From Curtobacterium flaccumfaciens UCD-AKU (GTDB lineage Bacteria; Actinomycetota; Actinomycetes; Actinomycetales; Microbacteriaceae): a stretch of DNA of 64,000 nt. The notes beneath the pieces are model-generated. The model searched no databases, had not been told where the DNA came from, and saw only the letters and a program-made list of their open reading frames with translations. The DNA lies in contig NZ_KB714607.1 in assembly GCF_000349565.1 (NCBI RefSeq), positions 160,430-224,429 of the forward strand, written 5' to 3'. The translations under genes and the position numbers were made by a program. Below, piece after piece: positions 17,122 to 26,397 of the stretch (position 1 is its first letter; the number at the start of each line of letters is the position of its first letter).

Positions 17122-17137
17122 TCGAACGTGTGTTCGA
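17122..17137. promoter_or_regulatory. LexA/SOS box
   Basis: TCGAACGTGTGTTCGA matches the mycobacterial/actinobacterial consensus TCGAAC-N4-GTTCGA at every fixed position. It is adjacent to the start of the minus-strand orphan gene and 124 bp before the plus-strand membrane-protein gene. Confidence 0.85.
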
Positions 17138-17260
17138 ACAGCCGTCAAGTCGACCGCGCCGTCTGGACGACGACCCGGTGCCCGACGGGCGTGTCGCAAG
17201 GGGCGCCGAACCGCGGGGAACGTGTTCCGCTGGCGCCGCCCCGGGGCATAGGGTGCGGGC

Positions 17261-17842
17261 ATGCAGAGCAGCACGGGGGTACGGGTGGTGTCGGCGGCCG
17301 CGGTGGTGGCGGCGCTGGTGTTCGGAGCGGCCGGACTGGTCGGGACGGTCTGGTTGGCGCCCTGGGACCTGCCCCGCGGGCTGCTCCTCGGCGCCACGGT
17401 CGTCGGGGGCATCGCCGGCGTCGTCGTGCTCGTCGCCGCGGTGCGTGCTCGGGACCGCCGGGCGCTCACGTTCGCGGTGTCCGTGCTCGCGTTCGCGCTC
17501 GTGTCGCTGGTTCCCGGACTGTTGATCGACGTGTTCCTCGTCGTCGCGCAGGCGGCGCTCGTGGCCTTCGGCGTCGTCACGGTCCGGAGCGAACCGGGTG
17601 CGCAGCGGGCCTTCGGCTGGATCGTCACGGTGGCGGCCGCGGCGTGGTTCGTCACCGCACTGCTGTCGAACACCGTGCTCCTCACGGCACTCCCGCAGGA
17701 GTCCCTCGGCGTGGCCTTCGCGGTCCCGGGCCTGCTGCAGACCGTCGCGTACCTGGCCGCCGCGGTGCTCGTCGCCGTGCCGCTGCTGCGCCCGGTGGGC
17801 CGCGGCGTCGGCGTGCTGTGGGCCTCGGCCGAGGTGCGCTGA
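17261..17842 (+). CDS. Hypothetical six-span membrane protein
   Basis: The 193-residue product is almost entirely hydrophobic, with about six predicted membrane segments separated by short basic loops (for example AAVRARDRRAL). It starts MQSSTGVRVV. No family motif is recognised. It lies downstream of the divergent LexA box and could share it, but at 124 bp the link is weak. It converges on the DppDF gene after a short gap. Confidence 0.78.
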   Translation: MQSSTGVRVVSAAAVVAALVFGAAGLVGTVWLAPWDLPRGLLLGATVVGGIAGVVVLVAAVRARDRRALTFAVSVLAFALVSLVPGLLIDVFLVVAQAALVAFGVVTVRSEPGAQRAFGWIVTVAAAAWFVTALLSNTVLLTALPQESLGVAFAVPGLLQTVAYLAAAVLVAVPLLRPVGRGVGVLWASAEVR

Positions 17843-17860
17843 CCCGGACTCCCGCCCGCC

Positions 17861-19522
17861 TCAGCCCACGCGGGCAGCCAGACGCTCGGAACGCCGTCGT
17901 GCCTGCTCCCCGGGGTCCGGCACCGGGGCAGCCTGGATGAGCCGTCGTGTGTACGGGTCCTGCGGCGAGCGCAGGACGGCGTCGCGCGTCCCCTGTTCGG
18001 CGACCCGGCCCCCGTGCAGCACGACGACCCGGTCGCACAGCGTGTCGACCACGGCCAGGTCGTGGGTGACGAACAGGCACGCGAACCCGAGGCGCTCCTG
18101 CAGCTCGCGGAACACGTCGAGCACGCGGGCCTGCACCGACACGTCGAGTGCGCTCGTCGGCTCGTCGGCGATCAGGAGCGCGGGGTCGAGCGCCACCGCG
18201 CGGGCGATCGCGACGCGTTGCCGTTGGCCGCCGGAGAGTTCGTGCGGGTAGCGCTCGGCGTACACGCCGTCGAGACCGACGTCGGCGAGGAGCCGCTCGA
18301 CCCGTTCCTCGACCTGCACCGCCGGCAGCCGGAGGATCTGGCGGAGCGGCTCGGCGACGGTCTGCCCGACGGTGTACCGGGGGTTGAGCGACCGGAGCGG
18401 GTTCTGGAACACCACGCCGACGTGCTGGCGCATCTGCCGTCGGGCGGCTCGTCGTGCGCCGGCGACGTCGGTGCCCTCGACGACCACCGAGCCCGAGGTG
18501 ATCGGCGCGAGGCCGACCGCGGCCCGGCCGATGGTGGTCTTGCCGCTGCCGGACTCCCCCACCAGGCCGACGATCTCGCCACGGCCGACGGTGAACGACA
18601 CGTCGTCGACGGCACGGAACCGGCCCCGCAGGGCGCCGCCGTACTCGACCACGAGGTGCCGGACGTCCAGGACGGCGGCCGGGGGCTCCGTGGCGGAGCC
18701 GAGCCGGGCCTCCAGACCGGACCCGGTGCCCATGCGCGGGACCGCAGCGAGGAGTTCCCGCGTGTACTCGGCGGACGGTGCGGCGAAGACCGCCTCGGCG
18801 GTGCCGGTCTCGACGACGCGGCCGCGGCGCATCACGACCACGCGGTCGGCGAGGTCCGCGACGACACCCATGTCGTGGGTGATGAGCAGGATCGCGGTGC
18901 CGGTGCGTTCACGCAGCGCGCGGAGGACGTCGAGCACCTCGGCCTGCACGGTGACGTCGAGGGCGGTCGTCGGCTCGTCCGCGATGAGCAGGTCCGGGCC
19001 CGCGGCGAGCGCCATCGCGATCATCACGCGCTGGGCCTGCCCGCCGGAGAGTTCGTGCGGGTACTGGCCCAGGCGGCGTTCGGGTTCGGGGACCTCCACG
19101 GCGCGGAGCAGCTCGAGCGAGCGTTCCCGGACGGCGGCGCGGTCGTGCGGGCCGCCGGTGCGTCGGACCGCCTCGGCGAGCTGGAACCCGATGGTGAACA
19201 CCGGGTTCAGGGCCGCGGACGGGTCCTGGAAGACCATCGACACGCTGCGGCCCCGGACCGACCGGAGGGTGCGCTCGTCGGCGCCGATGACCTCGAGGTC
19301 GCCGAGCCGGATGCTCCCCGAGGCACGGGCGCCGTCGGGGGCGATGCCCATCGCGGTCATCGCCGTCATGCTCTTGCCGGAGCCGGACTCCCCCACGACG
19401 GCGACGACCTCGCCCCGGGCGACGGTGAACGAGGCGTCGTCGACGGCACGGACGACCTCGCCGTCGACGTCGAAGGTGACGGTGAGGTGCTCGACGGTCA
19501 GGACGTCGGTGGTGCCGCTCAT
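17861..19522 (-). CDS. Fused peptide ABC transporter ATPase, DppD-DppF type
   Basis: One 553-residue polypeptide carries both ATPases of a peptide importer. Domain 1 has Walker A GESGSGKS (44-51), signature LSGGQ (158-162) and Walker B LLIADEP; domain 2 has Walker A GESGSGKT (322-329) and a second LSGGQ. Each is followed by an oligopeptide/dipeptide C-terminal extension. The linker (residues about 266-280) contains SGLEARLGSATEPP, encoded by a GGAGGC-family repeat. It is the last gene of the peptide operon and its ATG overlaps the regulator stop by 4 bp. Confidence 0.95.
   Translation of the reverse strand: MSGTTDVLTVEHLTVTFDVDGEVVRAVDDASFTVARGEVVAVVGESGSGKSMTAMTAMGIAPDGARASGSIRLGDLEVIGADERTLRSVRGRSVSMVFQDPSAALNPVFTIGFQLAEAVRRTGGPHDRAAVRERSLELLRAVEVPEPERRLGQYPHELSGGQAQRVMIAMALAAGPDLLIADEPTTALDVTVQAEVLDVLRALRERTGTAILLITHDMGVVADLADRVVVMRRGRVVETGTAEAVFAAPSAEYTRELLAAVPRMGTGSGLEARLGSATEPPAAVLDVRHLVVEYGGALRGRFRAVDDVSFTVGRGEIVGLVGESGSGKTTIGRAAVGLAPITSGSVVVEGTDVAGARRAARRQMRQHVGVVFQNPLRSLNPRYTVGQTVAEPLRQILRLPAVQVEERVERLLADVGLDGVYAERYPHELSGGQRQRVAIARAVALDPALLIADEPTSALDVSVQARVLDVFRELQERLGFACLFVTHDLAVVDTLCDRVVVLHGGRVAEQGTRDAVLRSPQDPYTRRLIQAAPVPDPGEQARRRSERLAARVG
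18684..18720. repeat. GGAGGC-family palindromic element in the DppDF linker
   Basis: GGCTCC/GGAGCC (18684-18689 and 18695-18700) is followed by CGGGCCTCCAGACCGG. On the coding strand it reads SGLEARLGSA, located exactly between the two ATPase domains. Confidence 0.65.
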
Positions 19523-20103
19523 GGGGTCTCCGGGGGGTCGGTGTCGTCGCGGGCGGCCTTGAAGGCCTCCCACTCCTCGAGCATCTTGCGGTGGTAGCCC
19601 TGCAGCCACTGCATGTAGTCGCGGCCGTTGAGCAGACGTTCGCGGACCTCGGCGTCCACGTCGCCCGTGCCGGTGCGGCCGGCCCCCTCGACGACGGCGA
19701 GCCCGCGGCCGATGATGTCGCGCTGCCGGTCGAGGTACTTCCGTTCGCTGGCGAGCCAGGAGCCCCAGACGTCGGCCTCGGCACGGAAGTAGTGGCTGCG
19801 CTCGCCGGGGACGATGTGGCGCTTCACGAAGCCGGAGTCGACGAGCCGTCGGGTGGCCATCGACACCGACCCCGAGCTGGCGCCGAGCGCTGCCTGCAGG
19901 TCGGACGACGACGAGTGCGGTGCGCGGGTCATCATCAGGTAGCCGAGCACCCGGGCGTCGGTGAGGGGCATGCCCGCGCCGTCGTTGAGCATCAGGGCGA
20001 ACTCCTCGACGAAGGCCTGGCGCTCCGGTCCGAGCAGCCGGTCGTCGTCGGCGTCGGTGCCGACACCGTCGGTGCCGCCGGGCTGGCCCCGGTCGTCGGT
20101 CAC
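19519..20103 (-). CDS. MarR/GbsR-like winged-helix regulator within the peptide operon
   Basis: The 194-residue product has a winged-helix domain around residues 50-110 (DARVLGYLMMTRAPHSSSSD, then ALGASSGSVSMATRRLVDSGFV) followed by a long helical C-terminus with RKYLDRQRDIIGRGL, the layout of GbsR-type regulators. Start is GTG at 20103, overlapping the serine hydrolase stop; its own stop overlaps the DppDF start. Being translated between two structural genes suggests it controls this operon, probably by sensing a peptide or processed product. The ligand is unknown. Confidence 0.86.
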   Translation of the reverse strand: MTDDRGQPGGTDGVGTDADDDRLLGPERQAFVEEFALMLNDGAGMPLTDARVLGYLMMTRAPHSSSSDLQAALGASSGSVSMATRRLVDSGFVKRHIVPGERSHYFRAEADVWGSWLASERKYLDRQRDIIGRGLAVVEGAGRTGTGDVDAEVRERLLNGRDYMQWLQGYHRKMLEEWEAFKAARDDTDPPETP

Positions 20104-21509
20104 GAGGCCAGCCCGGCGGCCACCTCGGGTCGCTCGTCCGGGATCGACCACGGCTCCTGGGACATGCCGCCACCGCCACGGATCGCCCGCACGGTGCCGT
20201 CGTCGTCGCGGGTGTAGGTGATGTCCTCGTCGACGGAGCCGAAGCGGTTGCCGTGGGTCATCCGCAGGGTGTCGGCGTCGACGACCTCGAGCCGGGTGGG
20301 TGTGTCCATCGGCTCGGGGCCGGACGGGTCGACCTCGAGGAGCCGGTCACCGATCCGGGCGACGTCGGTGACACCCCACGGGTTCGCGAAGCGTCCGGTG
20401 AAGGTGGTGGTGTCGACGTCGTCGGGCACCGGGGTCCCCGGGGCGTCGGTGTCGGCCGCGGCGTCGAGCATGGCGATGACCGCGGTGGCGATGACCGTCG
20501 CGGGTCCGGCGGCGGCGCTGGTCAGCACGGACACGACGAGCCCGGACGCCGGGTCGAACATCGACTGGGTGATGTGGCCGGGGAACCCGCCGGAGTGGCC
20601 GCGGATCTCGCGTCCGCCGATCCGGTCGACGATGAACCCGGCGCCGTAGCCGCGGGCCGCGGGGTCGTCGGTGGCGCTCCAGGCCTTCCGCTGTGCGAGG
20701 CGCTTGGAGTGGTCGTCGAGCAGGGTGCCCTGCCCGATCACGTGCTGCGAGAAGTAGCGGACCAGGTCGGACGCGGTGCCGTGGAACCCGGTGGCGGCGG
20801 CCATCGCGCGGGTGTCGACGTGGTCGATGCGCTGCCGGTGCCGCGCGGTGTGGAACCCGGTGTACCCGACCACGAAGTCGTCGGCGCGTGCGGGGTCCCA
20901 GTCGGGGCCGGTGTTCCGCAGGCCCAGGGGTTCGGTGATCGACTCGCGCACGAAGTCGTTGTACGACTGCCCGGACACCGCGGCGATGACGAGGCCGAGC
21001 AGGGAGTAGCCGAGGTTCGAGTAGTTGAACGACGAGCCGGTCGGTACCTTCTGGCCCCGGTCGAGCACGAGCGCCAGGAGTTCCTGCCCGTCGGGGAACG
21101 GGCGGAGCAGGGACCAGTAGTCGCCGTCGTGTCCGTCGCGGATGACGCCGGCCCCCATCTCCATCAGCTCGCGCAGGGTGGCGTCGGCGAGCGGGGAGCC
21201 ACCGTCGACCAGCGCCGGGACGTACGTGCCGACGGTGTCGTCGAGCCGGAGCGACCCGCGCTCGGCGAGCTGCAGCACGGCCGTCGCGGTGAACGTCTTC
21301 GAGTGCGAGGCGATGCGGAACAGGTCGGTGGTGGTCAGGCGGCGCCCGGCCTCGACGTCGGCGTAGCCCCAGGCCTCGTCGAACAGGACCTCGCCGCCGA
21401 AGCCGACGGCGACCTGCACGCCGGGCACCCGCAGCTGCCACACCTTGTACGACACCCACTCACGGATGTAGGGCAGGGTCTTCCGGTAGGCGGAGAGGGT
21501 GTCGGTCAC
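20100..21509 (-). CDS. Serine hydrolase of the class C beta-lactamase fold
   Basis: The 469-residue protein has the three signatures of this fold: SxxK (S68-H-S-K71 in RIASHSKTF), YSN (Y163-S-N165 in FNYSNLGY) and a late HSG (RGHSGGF). Relatives are D-aminopeptidases, DD-peptidases and esterases as well as beta-lactamases. There is no signal peptide, so it should act on imported material. A C-terminal beta-rich domain of about 120 residues follows. GTG start at 21509 after AAAGGA. Placement in a peptide operon favours a peptidase on D-amino-acid or cell-wall peptides (inference). Confidence 0.88.
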   Translation of the reverse strand: MTDTLSAYRKTLPYIREWVSYKVWQLRVPGVQVAVGFGGEVLFDEAWGYADVEAGRRLTTTDLFRIASHSKTFTATAVLQLAERGSLRLDDTVGTYVPALVDGGSPLADATLRELMEMGAGVIRDGHDGDYWSLLRPFPDGQELLALVLDRGQKVPTGSSFNYSNLGYSLLGLVIAAVSGQSYNDFVRESITEPLGLRNTGPDWDPARADDFVVGYTGFHTARHRQRIDHVDTRAMAAATGFHGTASDLVRYFSQHVIGQGTLLDDHSKRLAQRKAWSATDDPAARGYGAGFIVDRIGGREIRGHSGGFPGHITQSMFDPASGLVVSVLTSAAAGPATVIATAVIAMLDAAADTDAPGTPVPDDVDTTTFTGRFANPWGVTDVARIGDRLLEVDPSGPEPMDTPTRLEVVDADTLRMTHGNRFGSVDEDITYTRDDDGTVRAIRGGGGMSQEPWSIPDERPEVAAGLAS

Positions 21510-21579
21510 GGTGGTCCTTTCGAGGGGCGGTGGTTCGAGTCTGGCGCGTCGATCGCTGCGGCGTCCGCCGCGACGCACG

Positions 21580-22470
21580 TCAGCGCCGACGTGGGTCGAG
21601 CGCGGCGCGCAGCGTGTCGCCGAGCGCGATGACGGCGAGCACGGTCACGGCGAGGAACGCCGCCGGCGCGATGAGCATGTGCGGGGCCCGGAGGAACTGC
21701 GACGTCGCCGCGGACAGCTGCAGCCCCCACGAGATCGCCGGACGCTCCAGCCCGATGCCGAGGTAGGTCAGCGACGACTCGGACACGATGACCCCGCCGA
21801 CGGTGATGGTGGCGAGCACGAGCAGCGGCGAGATCGACGACGGCAGCACGTACCGGGTGGTGATCCGCCACGTCGACAGCCCCATCGTCCGGGCGGCGAG
21901 CACGAACTCGGCGCCCCGGACGCTGCGGACGCTCGACCGCACGAGCCGCGCCATCGTCGGCCACCCGAACAGGGCGAGCACGAGCGACACGGTGAGCACC
22001 GACCGCTCCCCCACGCTGTTCAGCACGACGACGGCGCCGAGCAGGAACGGGAACCCGAGGAACACGTCGGTGAGCCGGGCGAGGACGGCGTCGACCCACC
22101 CGCCGACCATGCCCGCGACGGTCCCGACGACGACCGCGACCATGCCGGCGAGCAGGGTCGTGAGCACCGCGACGGCGATCGACGACCGGGTGCCCCAGAT
22201 GACGTTCGCGTACACGTCGCAGCCCTGCAGGTCGAAGCCGAACGGGTGCCCGGCGCTCGCTGACGCCCCGCTCCGGCCGAGGTCGCACACCCGCGGGTCG
22301 CCGTGGCCGAACAGTCCGGCGAAGAGCTGCGGGAACGCCGCGATGAGCAGGACCACCACGAGCACCGACGCGGGCACCCAGAACCCCGGCGTCCGTGCGG
22401 CGGCGAGCAGTGGCCGACGCCGGACCCCGACGACGGGTTCGACGGTGGCGCCGAGGGCTTCGGTGGTCAT
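21580..22470 (-). CDS. Peptide ABC transporter permease, DppC type
   Basis: Inner-membrane permease, 296 residues, with an N-terminal span then five more. The conserved DppC loop is RGAEFVLAARTMGLSTWRI (EAA-type). A large loop after the first span holds two cysteines (PRVCDLG and LQGCDVY) that may form a disulphide outside. Its ATG overlaps the DppB stop by 4 bp. Confidence 0.93.
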   Translation of the reverse strand: MTTEALGATVEPVVGVRRRPLLAAARTPGFWVPASVLVVVLLIAAFPQLFAGLFGHGDPRVCDLGRSGASASAGHPFGFDLQGCDVYANVIWGTRSSIAVAVLTTLLAGMVAVVVGTVAGMVGGWVDAVLARLTDVFLGFPFLLGAVVVLNSVGERSVLTVSLVLALFGWPTMARLVRSSVRSVRGAEFVLAARTMGLSTWRITTRYVLPSSISPLLVLATITVGGVIVSESSLTYLGIGLERPAISWGLQLSAATSQFLRAPHMLIAPAAFLAVTVLAVIALGDTLRAALDPRRR

Positions 22471-23408
22471 CGGGAGGCTCCTGTCCGGACGCGCGGGTCG
22501 AGGGCGGCGTGCAGCAGGTCGACGAGCACGCTCGTGACGAGGAACACCAGGATGAGGGCGGTCGAGATGCCGACGACGACGGCACCCTCGTGCGAGCGGA
22601 TGCCCTGGAACAGCAGGTTCCCGACGCCCGGCAGGTTGAAGATGCCCTCGATGATGACGGTGCCGCCCATCAGGTACCCGAGGTCGGTCGCCAGGTAGGT
22701 GGCGGTGGGGATGAGCGAGTTCCGCAGCACGTGCACACCGACGATCCGGCCCGGCGCGAGCCCCTTCGCGCGGGCCGTCCGCACGTAGTCGGCGTCGAGC
22801 GTCTCGATCATCGACGTCCGGGTGAGCCGGGACACCGCGGCCAGGCCGAACAGGGCGATCACGAACGCCGGCAGGACGTACGCGGTCGGCCACCCGGCGG
22901 TGACGCCCGCGACCGGGAACCAGTCCAGCCGCACCGAGAACACCAGCTGCAGGGCCACGCCGAGCACGAACACGGGGACCGCCCCGACGACGATGGTACC
23001 GACGAGCACCGTCTTGTCGAGCACCGTGCCGCGCTTGAGCGCCGAGACCACGCCGAGTCCGATGCCCAGGACGATCTCGAGCGCCCACGCGCTGAGCGCC
23101 AGCGTGATCGTCACCGGCCAGCGCGAGGCCATCTGCTCGCCGACGGACTGCCCGTTGAAGTCGGTGCCGAAGTCACCCCGGAACAGGCCGCCCAGGTACT
23201 GCACGTACTGCAGCCACAGCGGCTGGTCCAGGTGGTACTCCGCCCGCAGCGCCCGCACGACCGAGTCGGTCAGGGGGCGCTCGCCGCCGAGGGCCTTGAT
23301 CGGGTCGCCGGGCAGCACGAACGTCATCGCGTAGATGAGGAAGGTCACCCCGAGGAACACGATGACCAGGCCGCCGAGCCGGCGACCGACGGCGAGCGTC
23401 GGACGCAT
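22467..23408 (-). CDS. Peptide ABC transporter permease, DppB type
   Basis: Inner-membrane permease, 313 residues, about six spans, starting MRPTLAVGRRLGGLV. It has the typical DppB features FVLPGDPIKAL near the first external loop and the EAA loop DADYVRTARAKGLAPGRI. Its start codon overlaps the M14 peptidase stop by one base. Confidence 0.94.
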   Translation of the reverse strand: MRPTLAVGRRLGGLVIVFLGVTFLIYAMTFVLPGDPIKALGGERPLTDSVVRALRAEYHLDQPLWLQYVQYLGGLFRGDFGTDFNGQSVGEQMASRWPVTITLALSAWALEIVLGIGLGVVSALKRGTVLDKTVLVGTIVVGAVPVFVLGVALQLVFSVRLDWFPVAGVTAGWPTAYVLPAFVIALFGLAAVSRLTRTSMIETLDADYVRTARAKGLAPGRIVGVHVLRNSLIPTATYLATDLGYLMGGTVIIEGIFNLPGVGNLLFQGIRSHEGAVVVGISTALILVFLVTSVLVDLLHAALDPRVRTGASR

Positions 23409-24802
23409 CACGCGCCTCCCGACACGGCCGCCGACACCGGACGGGAGGCACGGGTCGGGTCCGCCACGTGGCTCGCGCAGGCGAGGATCGCCCCGTACTG
23501 CACGCCCACGAGCTTCCCCACCGGGATCGGCTCGGCACCCGTCGACGCGTCCGCCTGCCAGTGCGCGTACCGCTCGGCCAGGCGGTCGCGGAGCCGCCGG
23601 AGCGGCGCGGACGCCGTGCCGGCGGTCGTCTCCGCCTCGACGGCGCGCAGGAGCATGCCGCCGTAGCGCAGGCGGAAGCAGCGGACCAGGTCCTCGCAGC
23701 CGAAGCGCTCCGCGACGGTGGCCGTCCGGTCCGCCGGTTCCCGTTCGGCGCGGCGGCGGTCGGTGTCCGCCATCCCGGCGAGCAACGGCACGAACGCCCG
23801 GGAGGCCTCGACGAACGGCGACGGGATCGAGAGCATCGGCGACGCCTCGTCGAGGAACGCCTGCAGTTCCGCACCCGAGGCGCCGAGCTCGTCCGCGCAC
23901 CGGCGCAGCAGGTCGGCGTACGACTCGTCGGTCGCGGTCTGGTCGTCGGCGTCGGGGTGGCTCCAGTACGGCAGCTCGGCCACCATGCAGAGGGCCCCGT
24001 GCCGCATCGCCCACGCCGCGCTCGACCCGCCGTGGATGTGCTCACCCGGGTCGACACCGAGCTCCTCGAGGTAGGCGTACGCCGTCTCGATGCCATCCAT
24101 CGCGAACACCGCCGGTGCGAGCTCCCGCAGGTACGGGGACTCCGGCTCCCCGGTGTCGAGCGGCAGCCCGAGGGCGGCCGGCACCGCGTGCAGGGTGTCG
24201 ACGACGTCGGGCAGGTCCTCGGACAGGTAGTAGTAGACGCCGCCCATCTCGCCGTTGTGCAGGCTCACGAGCAGCTCCGGCTCGGTGTCGTCGATGAGCC
24301 GCATGAACGCGAGCGTCTCGGGCAGCACCTGGTCGAAGTACACCGACCTGTAGCTGTTCGGGAACGTCCACTCGACCTGGCTGTCCGGGGCCGGCCGGTA
24401 GAAGTGGCGCGAGTAGAACACCCGGTCGTGCGGGTCGTGGAACCACGCCTCGTTGAGCCGCATGCCGTCCGGGTCGATCGTCGGGACGATGTGCCAGGTG
24501 ACGTCGAGCGCCTGCACCCGCTCGTCACCGAGGGCCGTCTCGGCGAGGTGCAGCGCCGTCCACGAACCGATCGGCTCGTTCGGGTGCACCCCGCCGACCA
24601 CGACGGCCGCGTGCGACCCGGTGCCGATGCGGTAGCTGTGCAGGGGTTCGCCGAGGCGGCTCGTGCCGATCCGGGTGACCGTGACCCGGTCGGGGTGCGC
24701 CGCGGCGAGCGCGGCGAACCGGGCCTGCAGGTCGTCGACGAGCGGGAAGCCGTCGTGGTCGGGGACGTCGCGGACCAGGTCGAGGACGGTGTGCTGCTCC
24801 AT
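23408..24802 (-). CDS. M14-family zinc carboxypeptidase-like enzyme
   Basis: The 464-residue cytoplasmic protein shows the M14 zinc site: H73 and E76 in GGVHPNEPIG and H182 in VSLHNGEMGG. M14 members cut C-terminal residues or, in related groups, amide bonds such as gamma-D-glutamyl or acyl-amino acids. About 150 residues follow the catalytic core, more than in simple carboxypeptidases. It lies between the binding protein and permease genes, so it likely degrades what the transporter brings in. The C-terminal tail (RPVSAAVSGGA) is encoded by a GGAGGC-family inverted repeat. Confidence 0.88.
   Translation of the reverse strand: MEQHTVLDLVRDVPDHDGFPLVDDLQARFAALAAAHPDRVTVTRIGTSRLGEPLHSYRIGTGSHAAVVVGGVHPNEPIGSWTALHLAETALGDERVQALDVTWHIVPTIDPDGMRLNEAWFHDPHDRVFYSRHFYRPAPDSQVEWTFPNSYRSVYFDQVLPETLAFMRLIDDTEPELLVSLHNGEMGGVYYYLSEDLPDVVDTLHAVPAALGLPLDTGEPESPYLRELAPAVFAMDGIETAYAYLEELGVDPGEHIHGGSSAAWAMRHGALCMVAELPYWSHPDADDQTATDESYADLLRRCADELGASGAELQAFLDEASPMLSIPSPFVEASRAFVPLLAGMADTDRRRAEREPADRTATVAERFGCEDLVRCFRLRYGGMLLRAVEAETTAGTASAPLRRLRDRLAERYAHWQADASTGAEPIPVGKLVGVQYGAILACASHVADPTRASRPVSAAVSGGA
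23411..23449. repeat. GGAGGC-family inverted repeat at the M14 peptidase 3' end
   Basis: CGCGCCTCCCG (23411-23421) faces CGGACGGGAGGC (23438-23449). It forms the last codons of the peptidase gene, immediately before the DppB start. Confidence 0.6.
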
Positions 24803-24810
24803 GCTCCGCC

Positions 24811-26397
24811 CTACTTCACGGCGATCTGCGCGATCACGGGGCTGCCCGCCACCGCCGGCAGCTTCGCGATCTTGTCGCTCGTGACGTACGAGTACTTGTC
24901 GAAGAAGGTCGGGACGATCGGGAAGTCCTCGAGGACGGCCTGCTGCGTCTTCGTGTAGTACCCGTTCGCCTCGTCCTGGGACCCGGCGGAGTCGGCCTTC
25001 GCGAGCAGCGAGTCGACGTCGTCGGACTGGTAGTACCCGGTGCACGGGGAGCACCCGCCGGCCGTGGTGAACAAGGCGCGGAGCGTGTTCTGCTGGCTGA
25101 TGTAGAGCGCGCCCCAGTGCCCGAAGTGCGGGCCGGCGACCTTCTTGTCCGTGAGCTCCGAGTAGTACGACGCCCAGTCGGTGGTGGCCTTCGCCTCGGC
25201 GTCGACGCCCAGGTTCTGCCGGATCTGGTTGGCGTAGGCCTCGTACAGGGAGTCGAGGCCGGAACCGCCCGGGTAGACGAGCGTCATGGTGCCGTCGAAC
25301 CCGCCGGCACCGGCGAGGAGCTTCTTCGCCGCCGCCGGGTCGAACTCGCAGGCGTCGCCGCAGATGCCCTCCTCGGTGCCGGACATCGACGGCGGGGTCA
25401 GTGCGGTGGCCGGTTCGTACAGGCCGCCGTAGATGGCGTCGTTCACCTGGTCACGGTCGATCGACATCGAGATCGCGCGGCGCACGTCGGGGTCGGAGTA
25501 CCGGTCGTCCCACAGCGGGAAGCCGAGGTAGTCGATGCCGGGGGCGTCGAAGGAGTGCAGGCGGTCGCCGAAGTCGGCCTTCGCGCTCGTCATCTTGTCG
25601 GTCGGCAGGAACAGCACGTCGGCGTTGCCGGCAAGGACGTCGGTGTACGCGGTGTTCATGTCGGAGTAGCTGCGGAAGGTCACCTCGTCGGTGGCGGGCT
25701 TCGTGCCCTCGTAGTCCTTCCAGGCCGTGACGGTGAACTCCTGGTCCGCCTTCCATGCCTTCGTCATCTCGTACGGGCCGTTGCCGATCGGCTTCTCGTC
25801 GTACGCCTTCAGGTCGTCGTAGGCGGCCTCGGGCATCGGGTAGAACGCGGTCTGGGCCTGGCTGAGCTGCAGCGGGAACTGGCTGTCCGCGTGGGTGAGC
25901 GTGACCGTGAAGGTGTCCTTGCCGGTGACCTTGAGCCCCGACATCTCCTTGGTCTTCGGGGTGCCCTTCGCCGGGTTGAGGTCGGAGTACCCGACGATCC
26001 CGGCGAGCTGGCCGCTGTTCTCCCATGCGTTCGGGCCGTAGGCGACGTGGTTCCAGGCCTTCACGTAGCTCTCCGGCGTGACGGGCTCGCCGTTCTGGAA
26101 CGTCCAGCCGTCCCGCAGCGTGATCGTCCACGTGGTGGCGTCGTCGCTCTCGACGCTCTTCGCCGCGACGTCGTGCAGGTCGCCGTCGGCGTCGGTCTGG
26201 GTCAGCGGTGCGAAGACGCTCATCACCTGGTCGAAGGCCACGGTCTGCCGGCCCGGGGTCAGGTGGTCGGGCTCGCCGGTCGCGTACACCAGGCTCGAGG
26301 GAGCGTCGTCGTCGGCCGTGCCGCCCGCCGAGCAGCCGGTCGCCACCAGGGCCAAGGTTGCCGCCGCGGCCAGCGCGGCGATCGTCCTGCGTCGCAT
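24811..26397 (-). CDS. Peptide ABC transporter substrate-binding lipoprotein (DppA/OppA family)
   Basis: First gene of the peptide operon. The 528-residue product has a type II signal peptide with lipobox ATGC (Cys22), then a family 5 solute-binding fold with the typical W-T-I-T-L-R-D-G-W-T-F-Q-N-G-E-P motif near residue 95. GAGGAGAGATC precedes the ATG. Four cysteines (ICGDAC and GCSPC) may form disulphides. Only 8 bp separate it from the M14 gene. Ligand unknown; neighbours suggest peptides. Confidence 0.95.
   Translation of the reverse strand: MRRRTIAALAAAATLALVATGCSAGGTADDDAPSSLVYATGEPDHLTPGRQTVAFDQVMSVFAPLTQTDADGDLHDVAAKSVESDDATTWTITLRDGWTFQNGEPVTPESYVKAWNHVAYGPNAWENSGQLAGIVGYSDLNPAKGTPKTKEMSGLKVTGKDTFTVTLTHADSQFPLQLSQAQTAFYPMPEAAYDDLKAYDEKPIGNGPYEMTKAWKADQEFTVTAWKDYEGTKPATDEVTFRSYSDMNTAYTDVLAGNADVLFLPTDKMTSAKADFGDRLHSFDAPGIDYLGFPLWDDRYSDPDVRRAISMSIDRDQVNDAIYGGLYEPATALTPPSMSGTEEGICGDACEFDPAAAKKLLAGAGGFDGTMTLVYPGGSGLDSLYEAYANQIRQNLGVDAEAKATTDWASYYSELTDKKVAGPHFGHWGALYISQQNTLRALFTTAGGCSPCTGYYQSDDVDSLLAKADSAGSQDEANGYYTKTQQAVLEDFPIVPTFFDKYSYVTSDKIAKLPAVAGSPVIAQIAVK

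Noticed and set aside
20100-21509. Calling the serine hydrolase an antibiotic-resistance beta-lactamase
   Set aside because: SxxK, YSN and HSG motifs are shared with peptidases and esterases, there is no export signal and the context is peptide uptake.
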